From the NCBI GenBank assembly GCA_937922795.1, contig CALAJK010000023.1, positions 1-60,398 of the forward strand: DNA of 60,398 nt. Direction: 5' to 3'. The notes below the pieces were generated by a model. The model did not search any database. It was not told the origin of the DNA and saw only the letters and a program-made list of their open reading frames with translations. The DNA comes from an uncultured Anaerolineae bacterium (GTDB lineage: Bacteria > Chloroflexota > Anaerolineae > Aggregatilineales > Phototrophicaceae). A program made the position numbers and the translations under genes. Shown here one piece after another: positions 52,715 to 60,398 of this stretch (position 1 is its first letter; each line of letters begins with the position of its first letter).

Positions 52715-54121
52715 TTATGCCGGCAACGGGAACAAATAGCCCTGCCGATACCAGGTCATCACGACATCTCGGCTGACGCCCATTTGGGCAGCGTCATCCC
52801 AGGTGAAGCCCTGCGGAAACTGCGCCAGCAGCTCGCTCAGCGACGGCAGCGACTGATACCCCGCCAAGAAATCATGATAGATGCCGCGTTCAGTCTGGTA
52901 ACACCACACCGGCAGTTGAAAGCGTGTAGCTTCGGTGATGGCGTGCAGCCGGTAAGACAGCGGCGCAGCAGACTGCGCGCTCACGATGGCCTGGGCATAT
53001 CGTTCAAGCTGGCGCTGCACGCCGTAATGGGTGTGCAGGTACTGCAAAGTTTCGGGCGATGTGCGACGCTTATCCTGAATGATTGCCGCTGCTAATGCTG
53101 CCGCCCTCGCTGTATCGCCATAGTCCACCTTATATGCCAGATGTTCTGGCAGCAGTTCACGATGCGAGGAAATCCGGCTGGCCACGGCCGGCGTGCCGCA
53201 GCCGAACGACTCGTAGACTGCGTTGCCGAACGACTCAACGAAATGTCCCAATGCCAGGGTCACGTGCCCCAGGCTGTAATACTCAGGCATCAATTCCTGG
53301 GGGATCCAGTCGTGAAAAACGAAATACGCTTCCAGCCCACGCGCCCGGATTTCGCGCTGAATATCCTCATAGAATTGGCGCAAATCTGGCGACAGCTTCA
53401 GATCAAGCCAGCGCGGCACCAGCGTCTTCAGGTTTCGCATGCCATATCGATGCACCAAATGATCTACAACGGCGATGGTCTCGCGGATGCCTTTGGACTC
53501 CTCTGGTCGATGGGGATGCAGCACGATCACGTCTTCAGACGGATTCACTGGGATCAGCTCTAGGATGCGCTGTGGCGGCGTAGGTTTGAAACGATCCCAG
53601 TCCAGGCCGTTGTGAATGACCTCGATCTGTTCGCGCAGATCGGGGAAAAAACGCCCCACCGTCTGCAGGAAATAATCGCGGGCATAGGCTGAAATCACGA
53701 TGAGCTTGTGCCCTTGAAACAGAAAGCCGCCCAGCAGCGTTTCCGGGTAGACGTTATCGCGCAGCGAGACGACAGTCGGCACATGCTGGTAGGCATACGG
53801 GAACAAAAACTCGCCGTCATGCATGTAGAAGCGATCGGCTGTTTGCAAGTGTTCGCCGACATCCTGAATGATATTGGCCATTTGGTAAGCGGGCACTGCG
53901 TAAGGCTGCGGAAATGGCTGCTTGAACTGCAGTACTGGCAACACGCGTACGCGCTCATGCCAGAAGAAAGCCTCCTGAGAGTCCTCACGGCGAGTGCATA
54001 GAACTACCACCTCATGCCCGATCTCTCCCAGATAGATCACAATATTCTGCAGGTGCTTTGGGGCTCCACCCATTACTTTGCCTGGGAACAGCGGGTTGAT
54101 CGAGAATGCGACAATCTTCAT
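52715..54121 (-). CDS. GT4-like glycosyltransferase with C-terminal helix-turn-helix-like extension
   Basis: 468 residues from ATG 54121 with GGAG upstream. IVAFSINPLFPGKVMGGAPKHL is the GT4 donor-loop type N-terminus, IEVIHNGLDWDRFKP starts the second Rossmann domain, and VESFGNAVYESFGCGTPAVASRISSHREL is the GT4 E-x7-E signature. The sugar donor and acceptor are unknown. The last ~45 residues, LLAQFPQGFTWDDAAQMGVS then RDVVMTWYRQGYLFPLP, are not part of GT4 and look like a small MerR-type helix-turn-helix. The gene is alone, convergent with the kinase gene 10 bp away. Confidence 0.82.
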   Translation of the reverse strand: MKIVAFSINPLFPGKVMGGAPKHLQNIVIYLGEIGHEVVVLCTRREDSQEAFFWHERVRVLPVLQFKQPFPQPYAVPAYQMANIIQDVGEHLQTADRFYMHDGEFLFPYAYQHVPTVVSLRDNVYPETLLGGFLFQGHKLIVISAYARDYFLQTVGRFFPDLREQIEVIHNGLDWDRFKPTPPQRILELIPVNPSEDVIVLHPHRPEESKGIRETIAVVDHLVHRYGMRNLKTLVPRWLDLKLSPDLRQFYEDIQREIRARGLEAYFVFHDWIPQELMPEYYSLGHVTLALGHFVESFGNAVYESFGCGTPAVASRISSHRELLPEHLAYKVDYGDTARAAALAAAIIQDKRRTSPETLQYLHTHYGVQRQLERYAQAIVSAQSAAPLSYRLHAITEATRFQLPVWCYQTERGIYHDFLAGYQSLPSLSELLAQFPQGFTWDDAAQMGVSRDVVMTWYRQGYLFPLPA

Positions 54122-54216
54122 CGAACGCTCCACAGATCGGCCAGAATCACCCCGCCCCGCCCAGCAACATATAATCTGCAGGCGGGGCAGGACAATCACA
54201 GTCCCGGCTAGATAAT

Positions 54217-55926
54217 TTAGAACAGCCCTACAACTTTGCCATCCTCATCCAGGTCAACCTGCTCCGCGGCCGGGTTCTTGGGCAGTCCCGGCATGGTGCG
54301 CATCTCGCCACACAGCGGGTAGATGAAACCCGCACCTACAGAAGCGCGCACCTCGCGCACGGGGATGGTGAAACCGGTAGGGGCGCCCTTGATGTTTGGA
54401 TCGGCAGTGAAGCTCAGGTGCGTCTTGGCCATGCAGATGGGCAGCGCGCCGAAGCCGTTCTTCTCAAACGTCTCGATCTGTTTCTCAGCTTCTGGCGTAT
54501 ACTCCACCCCATCCGCCCGGTAAATCTCGGTGGCGATTCGCTCAATCTTCTGCTTGATCGGCCACTCGACCGGATACAGGAACTGGAAATCATTCGGCTG
54601 ATCGCAGGCCTCAACCACCATCTCGGCCAGTTCAACCGCCCCTGCCCCGCCATCGCTCCAGTGGCGCGCCACCGCCACCCCAACCGCGCCCGCCCCTTCT
54701 GCAATTTCACGGATCGCATCAATCTCCGCCTGGGTGTCGGTTGCAAACACATTGATCGCTACCACGGGGTTGACGCCAAACTTGCGCATGTTCTCCAAAT
54801 GGCGCACCATATTGGCCGCGCCAGCCTCTACATCGGCGATATTCTCGCTGGTCAGTCCTGGGTCGAGCGCTTTACCTGGCGTGACTTTGTATTTGCCGGT
54901 GTGCGCTTTCAAGGCGCGCACAGTGACAACCAGCACCACAGCGTTAGGCCGCAAACCGGACGCCCGGCACTTGATATTGAAAAACTTCTCTGCGCCGATA
55001 TCGGCGCCAAAGCCCGACTCGGTGATCACGTAATCAGCGCACTTCACCGCGATCTGATCAGCCAGCACCGACGAGTTGCCATGCGCAATGTTGGCAAACG
55101 GCCCACAGTGAACCAGCGCCGGCGTATTCTCCAGCGTCTGCATCAGTGTAGGTTTGATCGCATCCCGCAGCAGCACCGTGGCCGCGCCCGCCGCCCGGAT
55201 GTCCTCCACTGTCACTGGACGCTTATTCTTGTCATAACCGACGATCATCCGCCCGATCCGGGCGCGCAGATCGCTCAAAGACGTCGTGAGCGCCAGGATG
55301 GCCATGATTTCTGAGGCGACGGTGATGTCGAAACCGGTCTGCCGGGGGATCCCGTCGGCCTTCTCGCCCAGGCCGATGATGACATTCCGCAGCGCGCGAT
55401 CATTTAGATCGAGCACGCGCCGCCAGACGATGCTGTGCAGATCAAGGCCGCATTCGTTGCCATGATACAGGTGATTATCCACCATGGCGGCGATCAAATT
55501 GTGCGCTGCTGTGATGGCATGAATGTCACCTGTAAGATGCAAATTGAAATTTTCCATCGGCACGACTTGGCTATAACCGCCGCCAGCCGCCCCACCCTTG
55601 ATGCCGAAGGTCGGCCCCTGCGATGGCTGGCGCAGCGTGATGATCCCGCGCTTGCCGATATGCTTCATAGCCTGCCCTAGTCCAACGGTGGTGGTGGATT
55701 TGCCTTCCCCCAGCGGTGTTGGCGTGATGGCAGTCACATCCACATACCGCGCATTGGGGCGGTCACGTAGTCGCTCTAGGACGTCCAAGCTGATCTTAGC
55801 CATGTACTTGCCATAATGCTCCAAATCGGTATCGGGGTCCAAACCCATCTGTTCAGCGATTCGGTTGATATGGACGAGCTGCGCAGCTTGAGCGATCTCA
55901 AGATCGGAACGCATTGTAGAAACCAT
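54217..55926 (-). CDS. fhs: Formate-tetrahydrofolate ligase
   Basis: 569 residues. The P-loop is ITPTPLGEGKSTTTVGLGQAM; QPSQGPTFGIKGGAAGGGYSQ, MENFNLHLTGDIHAITAAHNL and VITESGFGADIGAEKFFNIKC are family signatures, and PLCGEMRTMPGLPKNPAAE is the C-terminus. It activates formate with ATP to 10-formyl-THF for one-carbon metabolism. It is about 10 residues longer than the common form, with a normal core. It stands alone, so a Wood-Ljungdahl operon is not indicated. AGGAAA precedes the ATG. Confidence 0.97.
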   Translation of the reverse strand: MVSTMRSDLEIAQAAQLVHINRIAEQMGLDPDTDLEHYGKYMAKISLDVLERLRDRPNARYVDVTAITPTPLGEGKSTTTVGLGQAMKHIGKRGIITLRQPSQGPTFGIKGGAAGGGYSQVVPMENFNLHLTGDIHAITAAHNLIAAMVDNHLYHGNECGLDLHSIVWRRVLDLNDRALRNVIIGLGEKADGIPRQTGFDITVASEIMAILALTTSLSDLRARIGRMIVGYDKNKRPVTVEDIRAAGAATVLLRDAIKPTLMQTLENTPALVHCGPFANIAHGNSSVLADQIAVKCADYVITESGFGADIGAEKFFNIKCRASGLRPNAVVLVVTVRALKAHTGKYKVTPGKALDPGLTSENIADVEAGAANMVRHLENMRKFGVNPVVAINVFATDTQAEIDAIREIAEGAGAVGVAVARHWSDGGAGAVELAEMVVEACDQPNDFQFLYPVEWPIKQKIERIATEIYRADGVEYTPEAEKQIETFEKNGFGALPICMAKTHLSFTADPNIKGAPTGFTIPVREVRASVGAGFIYPLCGEMRTMPGLPKNPAAEQVDLDEDGKVVGLF

Positions 55927-56187
55927 GTAGTTTTCCTGACCCTTGATTAGGATGTCGTGTACAGATTTGTCAACAGTGTAGACGATATGGGCGATAGCTG
56001 AGGAGTATCATTTGGCACAGCGCGTCCATATCGTTCATCCTACCAGCATGCTCACTATCAGCGATCGCGCTGTGCTGATCTTAGATGAATCGACGATATG
56101 CTCTAGATGCGAACACGGTCGCAGCATTATAGCTCTATTCATTTCCTAGAGCACGATAACATGTTTACAGAGCGCAAACAGCGCAAA
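55927..56187. other. Intergenic region upstream of fhs with repeated inverted motifs
   Basis: No gene seen. CGATATGG (55983-55990), its complement CCATATCG (56026-56033) and another CGATATG (56094-56100) can form alternative hairpins; the outer pair is extended by TTCATC (56034-56039) with GATGAA (56084-56089). TTGACA on the minus strand lies downstream of them near 55967. No known riboswitch was recognised. Confidence 0.4.
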
Positions 56188-56223
56188 AAAAGCGTCCACG
56201 ACTCCTCGTCTGTGGACGCTTTT
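56188..56223 (-). terminator. Terminator of the right-hand importer operon
   Basis: In the minus-strand RNA AAAAGCGTCCAC (56223-56212) pairs perfectly with GTGGACGCTTTT (56199-56188) and continues in a run of T. It lies 72 nt after the binding-protein stop. Confidence 0.9.
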
Positions 56224-56294
56224 CATGAAGCTGCTTAGCTTGATGTTGATGGGGGCTTGGCGTGCCAAACCCCGCGATCACAGAGAATTATGTT

Positions 56295-57659
56295 CTAGTT
56301 CAGCGGCAGCGATGCGTCCGCCAGTTCCGCGTTGGCGAACTCGTTCAGTTCACTCAGAATTTCGCTGACCTCGCGCGTGTCGCTAAAAGTGATGATACTG
56401 GTCAGCACGCGGCTGATTTCCTCACGCACGGGATCGTAACCAGGGACCGACGGCTCAGCCTTCGTGAAGGGCAGCAGATTGAAGGCAGTACGGTAGGTTG
56501 GATCGGACTCAAAGTAGTCGCTCAAGCTTTCAGCGCTGCTAGCGCGCACAGGGAAGTAATTGCTCGCCAGGGCCCATTCGGCCTGCACCGAGGCCTGAGT
56601 GTAATACTTGACGAACAGCCACGCGGCGAGTTCGCCCTCCGGTGTGGTGCGAGGAATGCTGACGCTCGCGCCGTAAAGATTTTGCACAGGCTCAGGTGTG
56701 GTGTGCGGAATCGCATCGACGCTCCAGTTGAATTTTGCGCCCGATTCAACTGCACTGCGGTAGAAAGGCAAGCCACTGCTGCTGCCGACAGTGAACAAAG
56801 TCACGCCGTTGGCGAAATTGGTCTGATCACCGAAGCGCTCGAAGATCTCGCCCGCGCAGCCAGCTTCGAACAACCCTTTGAGGAAGGTGACTGCGGCAAT
56901 CGCGCCCTCGCTGTTCAGCGTGTACTGATTGGCCTCAGGATCGTAGATATCGCCGCCGAACGCAAACGTCCAGCTGGCGAAGCGCGATGCATCCGTGCTG
57001 AGCTGATAGCCGATCGGAGCGACATCGCTGGTCGCGCCGCTGAAGCGGTTGGCAGTGGCAGCGCAAGCCGCTTCCCGGAACTGTTCAGGGGTGGTGGGGG
57101 GGCCATCAAAGCTGATCGCGCCCGCTGCTTTTAGCTCCGCCAGCCAGTCAGCATTGTAGTACATCACTTCCATCGAGCGGTTAGGCGGAAAGCCCAAGCG
57201 CACACCGCCAAACTGCGGAAACACGTCGGCGTTATAGAAGGCGGGGAAGAAGTCAGCGATTTCTTCAGCGCTCAATCCCCACTTCGGGCTGTTGACCAAC
57301 AGATTCATATCGATGAGACCGCCATTCAACCAGTAGGTCGCCGCCTGATTGCCGTAAGCTACCGTCAACTGAGGCAGATCAGCGCCGCCGCTGGCGAGAT
57401 TGGTCGTGATGCGGTTGTAGATGTCGTTATAGCTACCCTGATTGATCGCTTCAACGGTGATTCCATATTCGTTGGTCTCGTTGAAGTTCGCCACGATTTT
57501 CAGTAGTTCTTCTTCACGCGCACCGCTGTGCTGATGCCAGAACACAACCTTTTGTCCGGTCGGATCAACATCCGCATATGGGTCTTCCTGAGCCATTACC
57601 GACTGAGTGAGGCTGAGCGCGAACAACAAAAGCAGCACGAGACTAAGACGTTTGAGCAT
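56295..57659 (-). CDS. ABC importer substrate-binding protein (weakly UgpB-like)
   Basis: 454 residues with a signal peptide (LSLVLLLLFALSLTQSVMAQ, cleavage about residue 24). The mature start VVFWHQHSGAREEELLKIVA with FNETNEYGITVEAINQGSYND and AYGNQAATYWLNGGLIDMN follows the family 1 pattern seen in glycerol-phosphate and oligosaccharide binders such as UgpB. The ligand cannot be assigned. It is the last gene of a permease-permease-binding protein unit, the reverse of the usual order, and has its own AAGGAG site. Confidence 0.85.
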   Translation of the reverse strand: MLKRLSLVLLLLFALSLTQSVMAQEDPYADVDPTGQKVVFWHQHSGAREEELLKIVANFNETNEYGITVEAINQGSYNDIYNRITTNLASGGADLPQLTVAYGNQAATYWLNGGLIDMNLLVNSPKWGLSAEEIADFFPAFYNADVFPQFGGVRLGFPPNRSMEVMYYNADWLAELKAAGAISFDGPPTTPEQFREAACAATANRFSGATSDVAPIGYQLSTDASRFASWTFAFGGDIYDPEANQYTLNSEGAIAAVTFLKGLFEAGCAGEIFERFGDQTNFANGVTLFTVGSSSGLPFYRSAVESGAKFNWSVDAIPHTTPEPVQNLYGASVSIPRTTPEGELAAWLFVKYYTQASVQAEWALASNYFPVRASSAESLSDYFESDPTYRTAFNLLPFTKAEPSVPGYDPVREEISRVLTSIITFSDTREVSEILSELNEFANAELADASLPLN

Positions 57660-57713
57660 GTGGAAACTCTCCTTACTTATAGAAACACAGGTGATACCGG
57701 CTTTGAAGACTGC

Positions 57714-57754
57714 TTAAGTCAAACCAACCAGCTGAGCCGTTGGTCAGGACTTAA
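57714..57754 (-). other. Inverted repeat between permease and binding-protein genes
   Basis: TTAAGTC...ACCAAC-type arms (57714-57728 and 57739-57754) pair in two blocks of 7 and 6 bp with a small internal loop. It may separate expression of the binding protein from that of the permeases, for example through RNA processing. Confidence 0.45.
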
Positions 57755-57772
57755 CGTAATTGAGCGCCGTTT

Positions 57773-58741
57773 CTAGCCTTTTAAGCCAGTGGTGGCGATA
57801 CCCTCGGTGAACGACTTCTGCGTGATGAAATACAGGATCAGAATTGGCAGAATGGTGATCAGTGCACCCGCCATCAACAAATGCGTTTGCGTCCCTGCTT
57901 CGTCCGAGAAGCGATATAACCCAACTGCAATCGGACGCCAGCGATTGTCGTTGGTCACGATCAGAGGCCACAGGAACGCATTCCACGAACCGATGAACGT
58001 GAGCAGTGATACGGTGAAAATCGGCGCGCGGCTGATCGGGATCACGATTTGCAGCAGGAAACGCAGGTGTCCTGCGCCGTCAATGCGCGCTGCTTCATAC
58101 AATTCATTGGGAATCTGCGCGAAAAATTGGCGCAGCAGGAAAATGCTGAACGCGCTGCCCATAAACGGAACGGTCAGCGCGGGTAGGGTATCAATCCAAG
58201 AATTGCCAAGCTGAAAGCTGATGAAGGGGAACTGCTCGATCACACTGGGCAGTGGGAAAACCTGCCCGCTGACCACCAGATAATTGGGGATGAGCGTAAC
58301 TGCCTCAGGGATCATCAGCGTGATCAGCAGCATAGTGAACACGAAGTTACGCCCCACAAACGGTATGCGCGCAAATGCATACGCCGATGTGATCGAGACG
58401 ACCAGCAAACCAGCAATCGTCACGGTAGTGATGATCACGCTGTTCATGAAAAACACGCCGAACTGCGCCTGTTCCCATGCAGTAGCGAAGTTTTGCCACT
58501 GCGGCACTGCAGGCACGATACGGCGCACCTGCGTTTCACCCAACGTCATCAGCGAGTTCGAGATCATCCATAAAAATGGGATCATGGCGATGATGGCCCA
58601 AAACGTGAGGATGCCATACAGCAGGACTTGTCTGCCAATCCGCCACCAAACTGGGGTCTCGCGAATGCCAGCCAGGTTTCCGGCAGCAGGCGCGCTCGCT
58701 GTTGACATAGCACGGCTAGGGATCAGCGAAAAATTAGCCAT
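57773..58741 (-). CDS. ABC importer permease (MalG/UgpE type)
   Basis: 322 residues with six transmembrane helices, first around 38-60 (LLYGILTFWAIIAMIPFLWM). EAA loop: LYEAARIDGAGHLRFLLQIV. The C-terminus QKSFTEGIATTGLKG is standard. Its ATG overlaps the end of the upstream permease gene by 8 nt. An ATG at codon 12 is an alternative start. Confidence 0.93.
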   Translation of the reverse strand: MANFSLIPSRAMSTASAPAAGNLAGIRETPVWWRIGRQVLLYGILTFWAIIAMIPFLWMISNSLMTLGETQVRRIVPAVPQWQNFATAWEQAQFGVFFMNSVIITTVTIAGLLVVSITSAYAFARIPFVGRNFVFTMLLITLMIPEAVTLIPNYLVVSGQVFPLPSVIEQFPFISFQLGNSWIDTLPALTVPFMGSAFSIFLLRQFFAQIPNELYEAARIDGAGHLRFLLQIVIPISRAPIFTVSLLTFIGSWNAFLWPLIVTNDNRWRPIAVGLYRFSDEAGTQTHLLMAGALITILPILILYFITQKSFTEGIATTGLKG

Positions 58742-60014
58742 AGAACACCCGTTTTTCGAACACGCTGCGCTGAATTTGCGTCAGCACCAACACGATCACC
58801 ATCAGAGTGATGGCCTGGGCAGTAGCTTCTGCCCAGCGATTTTGGGAGCGGAACGTATCGAAGATCACTAAAGCAGACGTGTCGAGCGTACTTTGCGCAG
58901 CAGGCGTTCGCATGACGAATAAGGTATTGAAAGCCGTAAATGTGCCGATGAAACCGAGTAGAGAGAGATAAAAGATCACGGGAGACAGCATCGGCAGCGT
59001 AATGAAGCGAAAGATGCTCCAGTCGTTAGCGCCGTCGACACGAGCAGCTTCGTACAAATCCGTAGGGATATTGCCCAAGCCCGCCATGAAGATGACGGTG
59101 TTGTAACCTGTATATGTCCAGATGCCCATGACAATTACGACGACCAACGCCATGCTCGGACCAGCTAGAAAGCCTTGTAAGTTCCATCCGAACACGACGT
59201 TGACGAATGGACGCGCTTCCGACAGCCATCGCTGCACATCTCCGCCTAACAGGGTGACGATCTGGTTTGCCAGCGAGGTATCGCGCCCACTGAAGACCGT
59301 GCCGAACACCACTGCCGCCGCCACTGTCGGCGTAACGTAAGGAAGAAAGAACAACATGCGGTAGACCTGCTTACCGCGAATTTTGCTGTGCAGCACATAC
59401 GCGAGGATCAAGCCAAGCGCCAGTTGAATCGGAATGCTGCCGAACGCATAATAAAATGTGATCTGCAAGCCCGTGAGGAACGCTCGGTCGCGGCGCACCA
59501 GCCCGTTGATCATGGTTTCATAGCCGTAGGAGATCACCGCGAAGCTGACCGCTATGATTGCAAGCGCTGCGCCCAGCCGGATGAACATGAAGATCAATTC
59601 CTCGCGGCTGCGAAACAGCGTGTTCCACGCGCGATATGCCAGCACCAACATGGCGAAGCCTAGACAAAAGACTACCAACCCTCCCCAATCCCCGAAGACG
59701 GCGGATTCGTAGTTAGCTAAGCATCCTCGAATGTAACTCAGCGTATCGACCACAACGTCTCTGGCTGCGGCAGCCTGCGCGCTCAAGTCGCACATCGATG
59801 GGCCTTGACGGATGCGCCAGCGGAACAGGCTCATGTACAGCGCATAGCCGATTGGGAAGATGCCAAAGATGAAGATCAGCAGTACGGACGGAAAGGCAAA
59901 TGCCCAACCAGCGATATTATCCGCTGAGCGCAGCCGAGCCAGCATCGCGGCGATTCGGTCATTCTTGGCTATCTGGGTTGGAGCAGCTTGGCTCGTATTT
60001 GAGGCGCTGTTCAT
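58734..60014 (-). CDS. ABC importer permease (MalF/UgpA type) with inserted membrane region
   Basis: 426 residues from ATG 60014, over 100 longer than the usual ~300. The first helix (~38-60, FAFPSVLLIFIFGIFPIGYALY) is followed not by the normal short periplasmic loop but by ~110 extra residues with two more hydrophobic helices (GGLVVFCLGFAMLVLAYRAW; LGAALAIIAVSFAVISYGY). The standard core then resumes with FLTGLQITFYYAFGSIPIQL and the EAA loop LYEAARVDGANDWSIFRFIT. MalF proteins are known to carry large insertions near here. It is the first gene of the operon. Confidence 0.9.
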   Translation of the reverse strand: MNSASNTSQAAPTQIAKNDRIAAMLARLRSADNIAGWAFAFPSVLLIFIFGIFPIGYALYMSLFRWRIRQGPSMCDLSAQAAAARDVVVDTLSYIRGCLANYESAVFGDWGGLVVFCLGFAMLVLAYRAWNTLFRSREELIFMFIRLGAALAIIAVSFAVISYGYETMINGLVRRDRAFLTGLQITFYYAFGSIPIQLALGLILAYVLHSKIRGKQVYRMLFFLPYVTPTVAAAVVFGTVFSGRDTSLANQIVTLLGGDVQRWLSEARPFVNVVFGWNLQGFLAGPSMALVVVIVMGIWTYTGYNTVIFMAGLGNIPTDLYEAARVDGANDWSIFRFITLPMLSPVIFYLSLLGFIGTFTAFNTLFVMRTPAAQSTLDTSALVIFDTFRSQNRWAEATAQAITLMVIVLVLTQIQRSVFEKRVFYG

Positions 60015-60301
60015 TATGGACCCACACTTGAACTTACACACTTTCCTACCTTAACAGCATTGCTTTATCAAAATTGGATAAGATTATTAAGTTTCGGTGA
60101 AGCGCAGATTGGGGTAAGCCGGAATAAAATGCGGGAGCAGTCCCAAACAGCTTAGGCGCTGAGCGCCAGCGCGCTGTGGATTGAATAGACGATGAGCATC
60201 TGGCCGGGGCCGTACAGCGCCCATATGACATCCCCCATCAACTTGAAATGCAGACCACTTGCTCAGTTGCAAAGATAAGTTGAGCCGGTAAAATCAAAAG
60301 C

Positions 60302-60398
60302 ATGAGCCAAAAACGAGAGAGTAAATACGTTCGCTTTGTCCGCCTTGCGTATCGCGTCGCCCAAGCGAGTGTGCCGCGCTACGCGCATCCCAAAAGCC
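60302..60398 (+). CDS. Start of a probable transposase gene (runs off window)
   Basis: An open frame from ATG 60302 to the window end encodes 32 residues beginning MSQKRESKYVRFVRLAYRVA and containing VPRYAHPKS. The basic start followed by a Y-x-x-F-x-x-LAY-x-x-A pattern and a P-x-Y-x-x-P-K-S segment is what I recall for the N-terminus of some IS4-like transposases common in Chloroflexota and cyanobacteria. Only the N-terminus is available, so this is tentative. The 287 bp before it (60015-60301) hold nothing else I could support. Confidence 0.45.
   Translation, partial: MSQKRESKYVRFVRLAYRVAQASVPRYAHPKS

Noticed and set aside
54418..55314. 298-codon open frame antisense to fhs
   Set aside because: Complete overlap with highly conserved fhs motifs and no ribosome-binding site or family signature.
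55927..56187. Tetrahydrofolate or glycine riboswitch upstream of fhs
   Set aside because: The conserved cores of these classes are not visible; only simple inverted repeats are seen.
60046..60272. Two ~61-codon minus-strand open frames upstream of the right-hand permease gene
   Set aside because: No ribosome-binding site, low similarity to anything known, and overlapping each other in different frames; treated as chance.
1..60398. CRISPR arrays, prophage genes or an origin of replication
   Set aside because: No regularly spaced direct repeats, cas-like or phage structural genes, or DnaA-box clusters were noticed.

Overview
This window looks like chromosomal DNA of a free-living bacterium with moderately high G+C, most likely a member of the Chloroflexota (Anaerolineae-like). 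That placement is an inference. It rests on the minimal SUF set (sufCBD plus sufS/sufU), polyphosphate glucokinase, paired MalF/MalG-type sugar importers without their own ATPase, SH3b/M23 repeat proteins with proline-threonine linkers, and citramalate-based isoleucine synthesis. No ribosomal RNA or phylogenetic marker is present to prove it. Both edges are cut inside what look like different transposase genes (1-228 minus, ISAs1-like; 60302-60398 plus), so the block lies between two insertion sequences.

Layout. 0.4-4.8 kb: a LacD/YihT-type class I aldolase, then a secreted SH3b protein and a multidomain M23 peptidase. 4.9-11.2 kb: iron-sulfur assembly, with sufT divergent from sufC-sufB-sufD-sufS-sufU and a Rieske protein. 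11.2-15.2 kb: a GlpQ-like phosphodiesterase, a methyltransferase, tRNA-His(GTG), an SRPBCC protein and three small membrane proteins. 15.2-18 kb: NAD(P)HX repair enzyme and polyprenyl diphosphate synthase. 18-22 kb: thrB, thrC and a SAM-riboswitch-controlled trans-sulfuration enzyme. 22-24.5 kb: an FHA protein coupled to an unusual ClpN-kinase fusion. 24.5-38.8 kb: one long minus-strand amino-acid superoperon, read argG-argH, ilvE-ilvB-ilvN-ilvC, leuA-leuC-leuD-cimA-leuB. 38.9-41.3 kb: ppgK-rpiA-gnd. 41.4-51.4 kb: lacI plus a sugar importer convergent with a GH2 glycosidase-glpK-glpD operon. 51.6-56 kb: a receiver-histidine kinase, a glycosyltransferase and fhs. 56.2-60 kb: a second sugar importer.

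The most striking content is regulatory. Reading the leaders by hand gives (a) a 16-codon, possibly leaderless, Arg-containing leader peptide with a terminator and competing hairpins ahead of argGH; (b) an ilv-type leader peptide ending in a run of Ile/Val/Leu codons, followed by an 18-nt antiterminator helix that competes with a perfect terminator ahead of ilvE; (c) a 28-codon leader whose stop codon overlaps the leuA start, with its ribosome-binding site perfectly complementary to the segment just before leuA; and (d) a canonical SAM-I riboswitch with tandem terminators. The amino-acid block is thus controlled by several independent RNA devices.

A second theme is catabolism. A LacI regulator with a perfect palindromic operator, a binding protein, two permeases, a cytoplasmic GH2 beta-galactosidase-like enzyme, glycerol kinase and glycerol-3-phosphate dehydrogenase together suggest uptake and hydrolysis of a glycosylglycerol such as galactosylglycerol. 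This is an inference from gene order. ilvD, ilvA and the importer ATPases are not in the window and must lie elsewhere.
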